Shown: positions 47,496 to 60,770 of the stretch, piece after piece
Layout: every line of letters begins with the position of its first letter
How positions within the stretch are numbered: position 1 is the stretch's first letter
From: Ehretia macrophylla
Taxonomy: Eukaryota > Streptophyta > Magnoliopsida > Boraginales > Ehretiaceae
Direction of reading: 5' to 3'
Assembly: GCA_037974665.1 (NCBI GenBank)
Contig: CM075765.1
Location: 13,821,501-13,885,500, forward strand
DNA length: 64,000 nt
Position numbers and translations under genes: made by a program
Notes under the pieces: generated by a model
What the model was told of the DNA's origin: nothing
The model's input: the letters and a program-made list of their open reading frames with translations, nothing else
The model's database searches: none

Positions 47496-50400
47496 AACTT
47501 CAGCAAAAAGTAGTTAAAACTTCAAATTGGAAATGTTCATGCTTCGACTTGCAAAAGATTGCATGCATAACATGGTATTCTTTTCATCGTCAACATTATG
47601 TTTAATTATGTAATTCACGTTGTATGAGATTGAGCATAAATATATCCTCCGATCCACAACAAATTTTTCATTAATTCCTGAACAAAAGGCAGAAATCAAT
47701 CTGTCCACTGGAGGGCATCAAACAAATTAAAGCAGATCGATCATGTTCACCACGAAATGATCACACGAAATTTGATCGATCTTGGTCTACTTGTGATTAA
47801 TGTTGTTTCTAATCGTAGAACTTGTTGTATCGTCTCTTGTTTTGTCTGAAGAATATCAAAGAACCAAAATAATGCATCCAACTTGTAATGAACGTTTGCT
47901 AATGTATTCTGATCATGTTAAGTTTTTAAAATCTTTTTCTTTCCTGCAGTCTAATTAATATTGCCTTAATTTGATAGAATTTACAATGTAAGAATTGACG
48001 GTTTGTCTTAAACCTTACTATTTCACATTTCCATATCTGAAATGACGGGTCATTCGACGTGGTATGAATCACATCTTTCTTTTCCATGATGAATTTATTC
48101 CAATTGGTACATTTTATATGATTGAGAATACTCACTCCTGAATCATGTAAAATGTACCAATTGATTCAGAAGAATACTAACTACTATGACAGAAAGAAAA
48201 AAAAAAAGAATACATTTAGTTGATTTCCGAGGCTCTTGATTAGGTCTCCCTTTAAAAGTAAATAAAAAAAAAAAAACAATTGTACTAGATACGTAGAAAA
48301 AGAGTATACTTATTTCTCGTTAAATCTATGCTCTTGATTATGATTATCAATGGGTACCTTTCCCATGCTCCGTCAGAAGATTCACTACTATAAATTGATT
48401 TGCAATGCACCTGATTAGGATCATTAGATTTGATCATAATAACCAAGAGATTATTGTGGAAAATTATGTTCATCAACGTATGATCCGAAATTTTATCTTC
48501 GTCTATTTCTGAAAGTAAATGATGCGAAATATTAAGGAAGTTGTTCATGAATACTAGACAGTCTTTATTATACAGGGTTTAGTAAGCCTAAGTGATTTCC
48601 TCAAACAGACAATTCAGCTTTCTGTGTAAAAATATAACAATTTTTTTGTATAAGAACAGTGAGTTTTTAAATTCATGCATGGATTTGTAGCCTTCATCTT
48701 TATAAATATTTACACAAAGTTATTGTATTTGAATTAATAGTAGCGCAACACGCGGAACATGCATCTTACTATTACATGAAAAATTACACATTTTAATTGT
48801 ACAACTTAGACCTCTTTTAAATTAAAAATAAAAAATAAAATTGCACTCTATGTTTTTTTGGTCTGTTAGTACTTCAATTTGATACACATTACTTGATTAC
48901 ACGCTTTCATGTGCTGTTGACATTCATGAAAATATGTCTTTAATGGGCCGCCGTGGTGTGTCAAACTCGAGACTTACTTTAGTTATATATAGTCAAACTT
49001 ATTTATGTTTTTCAAGAGATGACATTATGTAGGATAATATGGTTAAAACTTGATATTTACTTTATAATGCATGAAATAAATACATATGTGTGCGCCTTGT
49101 GTCTTTGGAGACTAGTCTACTTTTCACGACATTTCCGGTGTTGGACTTATTATGTTATTGCATTCAGGACATGATAATATTTACTGCACTTAGTTATGTC
49201 ATTTGAATTTAAAATTTGCAAGATAGTCGAATTAGGTGAATGTAAGTAGAGCTGATGCGAGTAATAGTGTAATAGTTAAAATTAAGTTGACTCGTCCATT
49301 TTCAATCCTTTAGAAAATAAGTCAAATTGGACTGGGTGAAAATGGGTAGCCCAATCCATAGGCCCCAAATGATCTTTCAGATAATATATGGACAATATCT
49401 TTTTAGCTAATCTTCCTCTTTTGCTAACCTTTGTCTATTGACTGACTTCATTTTATTGTCAAATAAGTTTAAAAGTACTTTATCCCATTATTCATTTCCA
49501 TTAAATGTTTTCTCTCTTATTTTTCAATTTTCTTTCCATTTCCTTCTTTTTCATCTTTTTCCTTATTATTTTCCCTTTTTGTTTTCTCACCATGGTCTTC
49601 AACCTCTACCTTTATCCAAACAACCACATTGAAAATTCAAACAACCACACGCGTTAAACTAGGCATCCGAATTACATGTCGACAGGTACATATTAATGGC
49701 AGGTGCAAATATGACATCATGTATAATGGATCACGTTCACTGGTTCATGATATAAATTAGATTACCAATTGCTTTGGTTCTTAATAATTCTCTACATCGT
49801 GTAACATGGGGGCATTGAATATGATAGCTTGAGTCAATAATTTTCTCCAATAGTTATTCTCAAATTGCGGTGCTGATCAGGATCATTGAGATAAAAAAAA
49901 AAAAAATGTATAAAGAGAATAGAGTTTTATAATGTATGAGCAGTGAAAACTTTTTCTAAATGTTTACTTTCTAAGTTTGAATTTTTTTTTAGATGACGTG
50001 AGAATTCAATTAGCGAATCTCGATCATCAAATTATCTGACGAAATTTGACTACTAACTGATAAATTCTGGGTGCAGCGGTGTGCCCTCACACATGTTCTT
50101 AGTCAATCAAGGACAAAACTCCACAACAGTTGAGAATGTCAAATCTGCAACCTCACAAGAAGGATTTCACCCTATATACTGCTAGACTATGTCGTGCCTC
50201 AAGTTTGAAATTTTGGCTCCGTTTGTTTGCCGTAAAATATTTTTTTGAAAAATATTTTTTTAATTTTTCTGCGTTTGGTAACATCAAAAAATTGATCAAT
50301 TGAAAAATATTTTCCAGACAAAAATGATGGCTACATTTTCCCAATTTCTCGGTATAGTTATGGCATGTAGAAACCTTACATTCTAAACTACATTGGCTTG

Positions 50401-50627
50401 GATATACCATTCTTCCCACAAACCTCCAAATTTTTCCTTTTAACATATGTAATATTCTTTAAAAAAAAAAATGCTATGGCTCCACTAATTTGTTTTCTAT
50501 GACAAAACACAACAACATTAATTCCCTATACGCCGAGGAGTTGTTATTATAGTGAAATCAGTTACTCAGCCAAGTTCAATTTGATGTGAATCACGAGAGG
50601 TATATAGCTAACAGATTTGATAACAAT
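47496..50627. other. Downstream and intergenic DNA of the RNase E module
   Basis: No gene is visible. Parts match downstream DNA of RNase B and C (47990-48560 with 15150-15900; 49440-49760 with 23640-23940), and later 27395-27960 and 5175-5330. The end of the dispersed MITE-like repeat is at 50217-50320, in opposite orientation. Confidence 0.6.
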
Positions 50628-50640
50628 ACTATTTAGGACT

Positions 50641-51313
50641 CCTAATCCATCTAGAAGCTTCTCGGCCAAGTCTGCCTATGAAGCCATTCACGCTAAGTTG
50701 AGTAAAGTGGAGTGGTGAAAGATGGTTTGGTTCAAGGGTATTATTTCTAAACGTACTTTTTGTCTTTGGCTTGTTAATTTGGACAGGCTTTATACTAGAC
50801 AAAGATTATCTTCTTGGGGTTTCAATGGTTTGATTGTGTGCCTTTTTTGTTGTAACTCTGCAGAGTCTCGTGATCACTTATTCTTTGAATGTAGCTTTGT
50901 CTAACGCATCTGGCAAAGATGTCTTAGAGCTACTAGCATTGGAACGGATCTTCTGTCTTGGGAATCTGACAGTCTTTGGTCTAAGAACTGGGTCCACACT
51001 ATGACTCTTCAATCTTGCTTATTCCATATTCTGCTGGGTGTTGCATGCTATCATAGATGGATTGAGAGAAATTATCACTTATTTGATGGAATGACACAAA
51101 CAGAGGAGCAAATTTTTGCTTCTATTAAATCTTGTGTTCTACTTAATGTAAAAAATAGAAAACACAAATTTCATTTTTGTAACTTTAATAGAAATATTTG
51201 TATGGCATGGGATCTTGACTCAGAGATCCTCTGTTAGGCGGAGCCTTGCTCCTTTTTGTACATGATTTTCTGGAATGAATTAACTCACTTTCTTATTTAA
51301 CAAAAAAAAAAAA
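50641..51313 (+). mobile_element. 5'-truncated LINE (L1 type), 3' end only
   Basis: Encodes the zinc-binding zf-RVT tail of a plant L1 reverse transcriptase (TFCLWLVNLDRLYTRQRLSSWG, then a CxxCC..H....C pattern: CLFCCNSAESRDHLFFEC). About one in-frame stop interrupts it at 50902, and further sequence continues to 51237. A poly-A tail (51302-51314) and a 13-bp target duplication actatttagga[c/g]t (50628-50640 and 51314-51326) define the ends. Confidence 0.85.
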
Positions 51314-51383
51314 ACTATTTAGGAGTAAATCCCATATTCCCCATGAATTCTTGGATAAAACCCAAATACCCCCATGAACTTAT

Positions 51384-52362
51384 TCTTTTACCCAGATTTC
51401 CCATGGCATCAAACTCACCCAAACAAAGCCTTAATGTTGAGGGCATATTGGTCTTTCACACTTTTAACCCAGAAAATCCAAAAATTACCTAACTCCAATT
51501 CTCTCTCTCACACACACGCACATAACACTGTTTATGTTTCAATCACACACATTATTTCTCCCTCTCTCTCTCACACACACTAGATCACATAATATAAATC
51601 ATACCCACATACACAATGCACATATTACAACCATGGGGAAGGGGATTGGCTTTGGTTCCACCCAACTCTTCTGATTTCTTTTTCCTTTTGAACATATCGT
51701 ATTTGGCTTTGGTTCTACCCAGCTCTTCTGATTTCTTTTTCCTTTTGAACATTAATTAGAGTATGATACATTATATATATATATATATATACAACATTTT
51801 TGCTTTGGTTTCAATTAATGCTTATCAGACATCATAAAACTCTTAGCGGTGTCGATGCATTCATATGCTTTGCAATTTCAATCTATATAGAGTAATGAAG
51901 GTATAGTCATTTAGGAAAAGAGAAATAGAAAAAAGAAAAAAAAAAAGCACTAATTACTTGAGTTCCTTGTCATGCAGATTTTTGAAAGAAAGAAAAATAA
52001 AATTGTTGGAAAAGTATCTGAATTTTCACTATTTTGCTGATCATATTCTTGAGCAAACCAAAGCCAAACCTCTAATTCCCATGTTTGTGTGATTTGTGAA
52101 CGTGTATGTGAGTGCAATTTGTGCACGTGCACGTGGGTGTGATTTGCGCATATGTGTTCTAGCGTGAGAGATATAGAGAAAGTGTGTGTTGTGTGTGTGA
52201 TTGAGAGAAACAATGTTTTTAATGTGTGTTTGAGTGTGTGATAGAGAGAATATGGGGTTGGGTAATTTTTAGGATTTTTTTTATTAAAAGGGTGAAAGAC
52301 CAACATGCCCTAAACATTAAGATTTTGTTTGGGTGGGTTTGATGTCATGGGAGAATCTTGGT
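51384..52362. mobile_element. Foldback element with long inverted arms
   Basis: The left arm (about 51384-51590, ttcttttacccagatttccc) is inverted at about 52180-52362 (gggagaatcttggtaaaag). Arms carry CT/CA-rich tracts. The centre holds a 57-bp tandem duplication and a TA run. No transposase is seen. Confidence 0.65.
51648..51762. repeat. 57-bp direct tandem duplication
   Basis: ggctttggttc[c/t]acccaact-type units start at 51648 and 51705. Confidence 0.85.
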
Positions 52363-52472
52363 AAAAGAAAACACAAGCTTTTTCAAATGTATGTAAAGAT
52401 GAAGATGACGAAGATTGAGAAAATGTCTCAGTTGCAGTGATGATGCTTGGGCTTTTCGCCAAGGGAAAGATT

Positions 52473-53009
52473 TGTTGGGTTTTTGACTTAAGCCCAAGCC
52501 CAATGAGAAGTTGAAGACAAGCAGGAGTCTATTAAGAGAAGAAATATGAATCAAAATCCTACTTGAGTTAGGTTTTGGTACCAATAAATAGGACTTTTTA
52601 GCTTATAATTATTTGCCATGAGAGCCATACCCCATAGGTGGTGTGGTAGGGGGTGAGCCGAGTATTGAAAGTATTTTTCTTGCTTTTGTCAGAAAAAAGC
52701 CGATTTGGAGAGGGTTTAAACTTTAGTCATAGATAAAGTTCTTGTGCGAGGGTTTAAATTTTTCCGTTCATAAAATCACTTGGAAGGATTTTATAGTTTT
52801 TTCCTAAAACTATGAGCTTTTAAGTGAGGGGAGGGTTTTAGATCTTTTCCCGACAAAAAGATCTTCTGCGTTGTAATGGTTTATTGTTTAATAATGGAGT
52901 TCCTAATTACTTGTGTCATGGATGTAGACAGATGGGTGAATCACGTTAAAACTATCGTGTGTTGCTTCCATTGTGCTTGTGTGCTATGTGTGAGTTCCGA
53001 TTCCCAACA
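52473..53009 (+). mobile_element. Probable Copia solo LTR
   Basis: TGTTGGG at 52473 to CCCAACA at 53009, about 537 bp, with a TATA-like caataaatagg. No matching target duplication was found, so it may be a rearranged remnant. Confidence 0.55.
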
Positions 53010-54149
53010 AATAATTGAATGTCTCATATTAACTATTGAGAAACATAACTGTCCAAAAAATAATGCATCTATAAATAACTCAACAGTAATATTTAAGGAG
53101 CTATATTATGTACTTTGGATTTAAAGTTGACAAAACAAACAAATTAGGCGAGTGTAGGTAGAGTTAATTTGAGTTGTAATTAAAAATCAACTCATCTATT
53201 TTCTCGTGACTCGCCAATTGATAGATCACTAATGTACAAGTTTAGTGTCAACTACTGCATAAAGGATGGTAAATTTTTAATGCCCCATAATTAATATGCA
53301 AACCACAGAAGGAGTCAAAAATGTTTTTAGGCATGAAAAATTCAAAACTACCCGAATAATTAGAAATTAGATGGAATTGTAGTGTGTGAACAATTGTGAA
53401 ACGGGTCAAATATTAAATGCAGTAATCGTCTCTCTTTTGTGTGTATGCTATTTTTGCATAGATTTTTGAAGTAATATTGTAAGTGTCCCTTCACCTCTTC
53501 GCCCCTACTTTGTATGGTATAATTTGTTATATTGAATGTCAAATATCTTATACATGTATGTAGTAAATTTCTCCTATATAAAGAACGATAAAGGGGTGAT
53601 GTTTTATGATATGAAATATTTGTGAATTAAACATCAAATCTCTTATCCGTATGATAAAATTTCTCCAGGGTGATACATAAATTAAGCAATGTTGAAATTT
53701 TTAATGTTGCAGAATCTACAAAAAAGGGAATGAGTTAAATGGTCTCACACATGAAAAAATCAAGAGGATCCCCATTTATGGATCTCTCGGTTTGAGAAAT
53801 AAAATTAAGATCAAGAACTACTCTTTTGAGAATGAGAATGGTCCAATAACTTTATCTACATCAATCTTAGCCACACTTTATAATTGGAAAAACGAGCACT
53901 GTGGATAATCCCGAGGATTAAGCATAGAAAATGGAATATGGGATGCATATTAATTATGATCTCCCACGCAGAGACCACTAATGGTTTCAAACCCCTTTAT
54001 AAGTCACCCTCCCAGTTATATATAGGTTTTAATGGCATGATTATTCTGCATACTTTTGTTTTCTCTCACTATACATATAGGTAGCGCTCTTTAATTTCAA
54101 CCCTCCTCCTTACAATTAATTTAGTTTTCTAGCTTGCAAAAACATCAAA
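53010..54149 (+). other. Upstream region of F-box gene 2
   Basis: 53190-53760 aligns with the upstream DNA of F-box gene 1. No other gene is visible. Confidence 0.6.
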
Positions 54150-55351
54150 ATGATGATAAGTGGGAATTTTCCTGAAGATGTGATCATGAACATATTGGCA
54201 AAGCTTCCTGCAAAATGTCTAGTGCGACTCAAGAGTGTTTGCAAATCTTGGCAGGCTCTGGTGGCAAATCCCAATTTCATAGACAAACACTTTGAAACCA
54301 GAGCTCGTATTACTAAAATAGTTGTATCATCTTTGCACGTCGAACCGTGCCTGCAATTCTTTGCGACGTCAATATGGAGGATGTTGTACTTTCTCTGCTT
54401 ATTCATGACAACAACGAAAAAACAACAATTAGATGTGTTGATCTGGAGCTACATCAACTGGTCCCGAAAGGATCACCCAACGATGTGTTGAGTGATGAGC
54501 GGGGCATATTTTGTGTTGCGTATATGTCACAACGTGACATTTTCGTTTTCAATCCTGCTACTAAAGAATTTAAGGCCCTTCCAACAAGTGATTATCCCAA
54601 AGAACCACCAAACACATGTCATTGGGAAAATTTTCTTGCATTTGGTTTCGATCATAAAATGAATGATTATCAAGTGGTGAAAATTTTGACTTTTCGCCAT
54701 TTACCCCTGCATGGTGTACCGGCCTCGTATTCGTATAAGGTACAACAATACAGCCTGAAGAATCCTGATCAATCATGGAAGGAGATCAATGTCACTGTTA
54801 CGCATGGTATCTTTACATTTGATGGTGGGGGCTGCTCCATTTATTTAAAAGGAAAATTTTACTGGCGCTCCGCAGATTCTTGCTTGCCAGAGAGACTCTT
54901 TGTATATGATTTTAGCAATCATGCATTTGATGTGTTACAGTTGCCTGATCCACCCACAGCAAGATTCATGGGCGATAATTATTACGGTTATTGGGCAGCG
55001 ATTGTTGCTTTCAATGATACCATTACTTTGGTCAGTTTACCTATTCCCACCGATAACTACCGCAGGGAGATTTGGTTAATGCAGGAAAAACACCTCCAAG
55101 ACTACCACGGTCGAGACCCACGTGTTGTTGTTCATGTGTCTTGGGCTAAATTTATGACTACAGACATGCTAGCGACAAATCTCACGGTAGTGGGATCTTG
55201 GAAGAATGGTCAATGTTTACTTGTTTGTGATGACAATTATAAGTTTCTTTCCATCAATTTGTGTACCCAAGAAATTACAGATTTTGAGATTGAGTTGGAT
55301 GATTCAATACCACCTCTTGTTTATAACGAGATTCTTTCTAGTTTTACTTAG
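54150..55351 (+). pseudogene. SLF-like F-box protein gene 2 (frame broken once)
   Basis: Paralogue of the gene at 10566, with the same single-exon plan. The start ATG at 54150 gives MMISGNFPEDVIMNILAKLPAKCLVRLKSVCKSW, a good F-box (residues 5-45). In the run actaaaatag (about 54313-54322) it has one A fewer than gene 1. The N-terminal frame therefore ends at 54491, while the rest of the protein (GIFCVAYMSQRDIFVFNPATKEFKALP to NEILSSFT, stop 55349-55351) lies in another frame. That second frame is completely open over about 330 codons and contains the FBA-type repeat region. The encoded family binds SKP1/CUL1 and, in self-incompatible plants, non-self S-RNases. A CACTA transposon sits 24 bp after the stop. 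It is either a recent pseudogene or a homopolymer sequencing error. Confidence 0.85.
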
Positions 55352-57265
55352 ATCGGATCGCATACTTGGTCATCCCACTACAAAAAAACTACTTTCTGTG
55401 ACGGATTGTCGCCATTTTGTCACCAACTTGGCAATGGTTTGAAGACGGAATACGATGTCACCGCTTTAGTGACAATTTGGTGACAATTTTGTTATGTTTT
55501 GGAGACGACCTACATATGCCTTCACCAAGTCGTCGCCAATTGACGACAATATGGTGACGACATCATATGCGGTCTCCAAAAGTGACTATATGGTGACCAC
55601 TTGGTGACGGATAATGACATGTTGTCTCTATGCCGTAGCCAAGTGGCGACAAGTTGGAGACGGTCCGCAAAACACGTCGCAATTTAGTCACCCTGTCGTT
55701 GCCAAAAATTTAAATTAAAAATTGATGAATTATTTTAATGTAATAATTATACATATATCTAGTGACTACTATTTTTCTGTCTTATAATGTCATGAATTGG
55801 CGTCTACATAATTAAGTTGTCCGCATTTGGGGCTTTGATTGTAACAATAATTTATTCATCATTACTTACAAAACAAAATATGACTTTTATTATAAATAAA
55901 AACATATTTACAGCCTTTGAACAGTTAATGGGACAAATTATTATCTCCGTGAAGAACAACTTATATAGATGGTTAATATTTAACGTAATGCACCGCTATA
56001 AACAATTAGTTTTTCGAAATCAACAAAACGGAATTAAAATTAAGATTTTTTTATTATAAGAGTTAAATCATAAGAAACATAAACTTAATTTTACATTCAT
56101 AATTAATAAAAGATTACATATCATCCTTTATTAATACAGCAACAAAACGACTAAATAGGAAACATAATTAAAAGATTACAAATTATTTGCTCGAAATACA
56201 TAAACACACCAACTTAATACCTAACATAGTACATCGTGATCACTAAAACATAACAAACGGACACTACACATCAGGCAGAAGAACGTAATAACATTGTTAC
56301 AGATTGTAACAAATAGTACTAATGCCGATGCTTCCAATATGATAAAAAGATAGAAATATTAGGGAAAAACGTTTGGGCAATAGATCCGTAGCATGTCATC
56401 TTGAACTTTTTGGACTACTTGGGCATTAGAAATGTATCCGTCGTATTTTGGCGGAGCATTTAGATCAAGTTAGGGTTTAACGTATTCGCTGTAATTTGGA
56501 TACGGTCATTGTATCCACCTCTTCATCTTTTGTTGGTCTTGGAAGAGAATCTGAGTGGTGTTGTTGATCCTTACTCATCCTTAAAACAAATTAACTAAAA
56601 TCTATTTTTTGAAAATTCGAGACGGTGTGAGAAAGCACTCTTCCAAGTGCTATATATAGGAAACAAGTAATTGAATTATGTTTCGACAGCTTGGTGACGA
56701 TAGCGAGACAACTCAGCATTTTATAATATGTTAACGTATGCATGAATGATTCGCAATCACGTGGCTGCGTACCATTAGTCTTCCATGGGTCAAATAATTA
56801 GGGACATAGCGTGGAAATGATATTTTCGATGTTGAAAAGTTGCTGAATCCATCTACCTTGCGAATCGGGGCCCTACCAATTCAATTTCCTTCTACCCCGT
56901 GGTAGAGTACACCATGTTCTTATCGTACGCATGATTCGCGACCACGTGGCTACGTACAATTCATCTTCCATGGGTCAAATAATTGAGGACATGACGTGCC
57001 CGCTACTAGAACGAGATTTAAAAGCTGCTGAATTATTAATAAATTAATTTCATTTACATTATATATATGTTTATAAATATTTTAGTTCGTTTTCAAAAAA
57101 TTTAAATTACTAATTCAACTACGTATTAGTTTGATAAAATGAGGTACATAATCAAAACAGAGGTTGTATATTAACATGTTATTTTATAATTTATACCAAT
57201 ATATTATAATATATCAAATATTAAATAATTATAACTGAAAAATAAAAAAAAGGGAAAACAAACGA

Positions 57266-57620
57266 TTGGTGACGGCCCAATCTGTCTCCAAAAAAATGGA
57301 GAGCCTAGTTTCCATTTTGAAGACGGCCTGGTCTGTCTCCAATTTGGAGACGGATAGTGGCCGTCTTCAAGTTAGAAACGGACAATGGCCGTCTTCTCAA
57401 TGGAGACTGGACCTGGACCGAGGTCTAGTCTCCATTTTAGAGACGGCCTGGTTCGTCTCCAAGTTGGAGACGGACAGTGGCCGTCTCCAAAATGGAGAGC
57501 CCAGTCTCCATTGTGGAGACAGCCTAGTCCGTCTCTATTGTGGAGACGGACCGAGCCGTCTCCAAAATAGAGAGTCCAGTCTACATTGTGGAGACGGCTT
57601 GGTCCGTCTCCACAGACCAG
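57266..57620. repeat. Palindromic gtctcc/ggagac array inside the CACTA element
   Basis: About a dozen units such as ccgtctccaagttggagacg, locally GC-rich. The open frame of 177 codons here is repeat-derived. Confidence 0.8.
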
Positions 57621-58939
57621 GCCGTCTCCATGGGGACCCGTTTAATCGGGTCCCTAAAGCCTGCGCGACAGCCCAATTAGTCACTGGGCCGTTACCATGG
57701 GAAACCAGCATTCCCATTAAACAAACTTTTACAGAGGGCAGCAGCTACTGCCATCTTCTAATTCAAAAAAAAAAAAAACGAAGTACCCCCCACCCCTAAC
57801 TCAAAAACACATAACAGCGCCCCTTCCCCCAACCATCTCCTCCCCTCCTCTATCCCCCTTCCCATACCCTCGTGTCCCCTACCTCATACCACCCCCCCTC
57901 CCCCACCCCCTCCCCCACCATTGCATTATCATCCCTCAATACCCCCCTCTTGCCTTGAATATTAGGTAAAATCCAAAAATTTAGCATTATTTTTTTCTTT
58001 TGCAATATATGTATATATATACACACAAATATATATTTGTACTATACTTATATGTCTGTATATATATGTGTATATATACATTTATATAATGTGTTTGATT
58101 TTTTTGTTATATACATATATATATATATAACAATCTATTTATGTCATTTTTTCTTGTTTTGTACTTTCTAGTGGAGTTAATATATTTAATTTATGTGTTG
58201 ATATTTAGATTAGTTTTTGGGTTCAATTTTCTATTTTTTTTTCTAGTTTTATTATTATTTTTTCAATTTTCGGTATTTTATTTATTTTATATAATAAAAA
58301 TATTTGTTTAATTTACCAATTCTTTGATTGAGCAATATATTTTTCTTTTTTTCTATTTTTTTTCTTTTTTCGGTTTTAATTTTAATTTTTTTTGCCAAAA
58401 ATACATTGTGTTAATTTAATATATTTTTTTTATTATACTTTGTTTTTTTAATTTATGTGTTGATATTTAGATTAGTTTTTGGGTTCAATTTTTTATTTTT
58501 ATTTTTCTAGTTTTATTATTATTATTTTCAATTTTATGTTTTTTATTTATTTTATATAATAAAAATGTGTGTTTAATTTACCAATACTTTGGTTGAGCAA
58601 TATATATATATATTTTTTTTGATTTTTTTTCTTTTTTCGGTTTTAACTTTTTTTTCCCAAAAATACATTGTGTTAATTTAATGAATATTTTTTTTATTAT
58701 ACATTGTATTTTTTTTATTAATACAATGTGTTTGGATTTTCTTTGGAAGGTTTGGGGCTTCCGATATTTGGATGCGACTTATCTAGTTTCCATCGGCTCA
58801 GGTGAGTTTGATGATTGTACGAGTTGGAAGTTTTCAGGTATGATAAATAAGTGTTTATATATTTTATGTAATGCTATTTGTTATAATCAATGAGTTGAAT
58901 ACTGTTGAAATAATATGTTATATGCAGTAATTTATGGTT

Positions 58940-59975
58940 GCAGAGGGTCTACAAGTGGTACCCCAATGAGGAAGCAGCGCTTCGCTGAATGTTTGATTCG
59001 AAAGCTGGATCTCGTATACGTGACCTCCTTAATAAAGGACGGATGCGTAATAAGAAACCGAGGTGGGTGGGCGATGACGCATAGGATCAGTTGAATGAAA
59101 AGTGGGAAACCCCTGAATAGTAAGCAATTTCATAGCGAAATTCGAATAACCGATTGCATCGACCATCTCTGCATCATTTGGGACCTATCCCGTATGAAGA
59201 GGCTGCAATGAGATTGGTATGTTAGTCGAAAAATTTAATGAACAAAATGTCGTAATTAAATTCAATTATATAACCTATCATAAATATTTTTGTAGTTATA
59301 TTTTCGTATTTTAATATTTTGTAGGCAGAAGAACGGGGGGCGCCAGTGACTAGGACTGATGTTTTTGCAAGGCTTATCGCAAGGGCCCAGACGGGCCATT
59401 CACAGACCCTAGGGCAGAACAGACCATAGTATGTGCAAGTTATTGATAATAGGAAAAAAAAAACCATATATATGTATATATATATTTACCAACGAAATGT
59501 CTAAAATGATTAAGTCTTAAATCTGTCGTACATGTTGATTATGATGAACTAGTGCAGCAGACAACTGTTTCTTCCGAGGCTGATTCAGCAGTGACACCGA
59601 TAGACTATGATGCACTTTTCCTGCAGGTTGTGGGCAAACCCAACAGAGGGCGCATATATGGGGTCGGGTCTTCTGGTTTAGTATCGTCTGCACACCACGA
59701 CCTACTAGGTAGACGCCAGATCACAGAGATAGAGATACATCAGGCTATTGCTCGGGCGATGACAACATTGAATGAGAAGCTCGATCTATACATCTTGGAG
59801 AATGAGGAATTACGTAAAGCGCAACAAGAACACACTGAGCAGATTGAACGACTTCAAGAAGAACACAATGCTGAACTTTGAGAACTGCGTGCACAGATTG
59901 CACTGCTGACAAAGATGATTATGAAGCCACCTGCTCATCATGATCCGCCTCAACCCAATGATGGAAATGAAGAAT
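58940..59975 (+). pseudogene. TNPA-like transposase remnant (Transposase_24)
   Basis: Recognisable pieces in order: YKWYPNEEAALR..GSRIRDLLNKGR..PRWVGDD (about 58945-59095), the LHHLGPIPYEEAAMRL block (about 59160-59215), AEERGAPVTRTDVFARLIAR (about 59325-59430), and a coiled-coil C-terminal part (59552-59975, VVGKPNRGRIYGVGSS.. then Leu/Glu/Gln-rich). Intron-like gaps separate them. In-frame stops occur, e.g. after EEAALR, at GDDA and after HNAEL, so it is decayed. In En/Spm the corresponding protein binds the subterminal repeats. Confidence 0.75.
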
Positions 59976-60770
59976 AGTTTCCTGTTTTTCTGTTATGTTA
60001 ATATGTGCAAAGAGTGTGTTTAATTATGTTTAGGATTTATTTATTTTATTAATGGTCTGGTACAATATAGTTTTCAATATGAATTAAATATAATTTATAT
60101 TATATGAATACGCATTATATCTTCATTTAATAAACAAATAATTAATAAAAACATAAAATTTAAAAGTTTTATTTGAAAAACAAAAAAAAATTTAAATTTC
60201 AAGATTCGCGAGGACATGGAGATGGCATGGTAACGGTATTTTTCTATTTATTTTGGAGACGATATGGAGACGGGATGGAGACGTCGTATGTTGTAGACGA
60301 CTTTGAGACAAATTGGAGACACTATGTTTTTCGAGACTACGTGGAAACAGAATGTAGAGTTTATGTTTTGGAGACCCCTTGGAGACGGAATAGAGACACT
60401 ACGTTTTGGAGATGACTTAGAGACGGCGTTGAAACACTATGTTGTTGGCGATGACCTCGAGACGGATTGGAGACACTATGTTTTTGGAGATGCCTTGGAG
60501 ACGAATTGGAGACACTATTTTTTGGAGATGACGTGGAGACGAAATGAAGACACATCGCTTTTGGCAACGGTGTAGAGATGATATTTTTGGGACACGATTC
60601 GAAGACGAATTTGGAGACGACTAAAATGCGATGATATGGCGAAGGGGCGACAACTTGGAGATGCAACTTTTGGTGACAGTAAATAATTATCTCCATGCCG
60701 TTGCCAATACCTATTTGGCAACGACATGGAGACGACTTTGATGGTAGCCTAAAACAGTTTTTTTGTAGTG

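Larger units (their letters stand above)
55376..60770 (+). mobile_element. CACTA (En/Spm) DNA transposon, non-autonomous
   Basis: 5395 bp with perfect 15-bp terminal inverted repeats CACTACAAAAAAACT and a C-rich junction (tcc left, ccc right) consistent with the 2-3 bp duplications of CACTA elements. Subterminal regions (55400-55690, 57266-57620, 60200-60760) hold dozens of ggagac/gtctcc motifs in both orientations, the likely transposase-binding arrays. The only coding trace is a Transposase_24 (TNPA-like) gene at about 58940-59975. A TNPD transposase is not seen. An AT-rich unit of about 290 bp is repeated (58150-58400 and 58440-58690). Comparison with DNA after F-box gene 1 shows it split the shared 3' flank. 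Confidence 0.92.

Noticed and set aside
57266-57799. 177-codon frame
   Set aside because: Made of the palindromic gtctcc/ggagac array of the CACTA element.
55376-60770. Autonomous CACTA element with TNPD transposase
   Set aside because: No TNPD-like (Transposase_21) sequence could be read on either strand.
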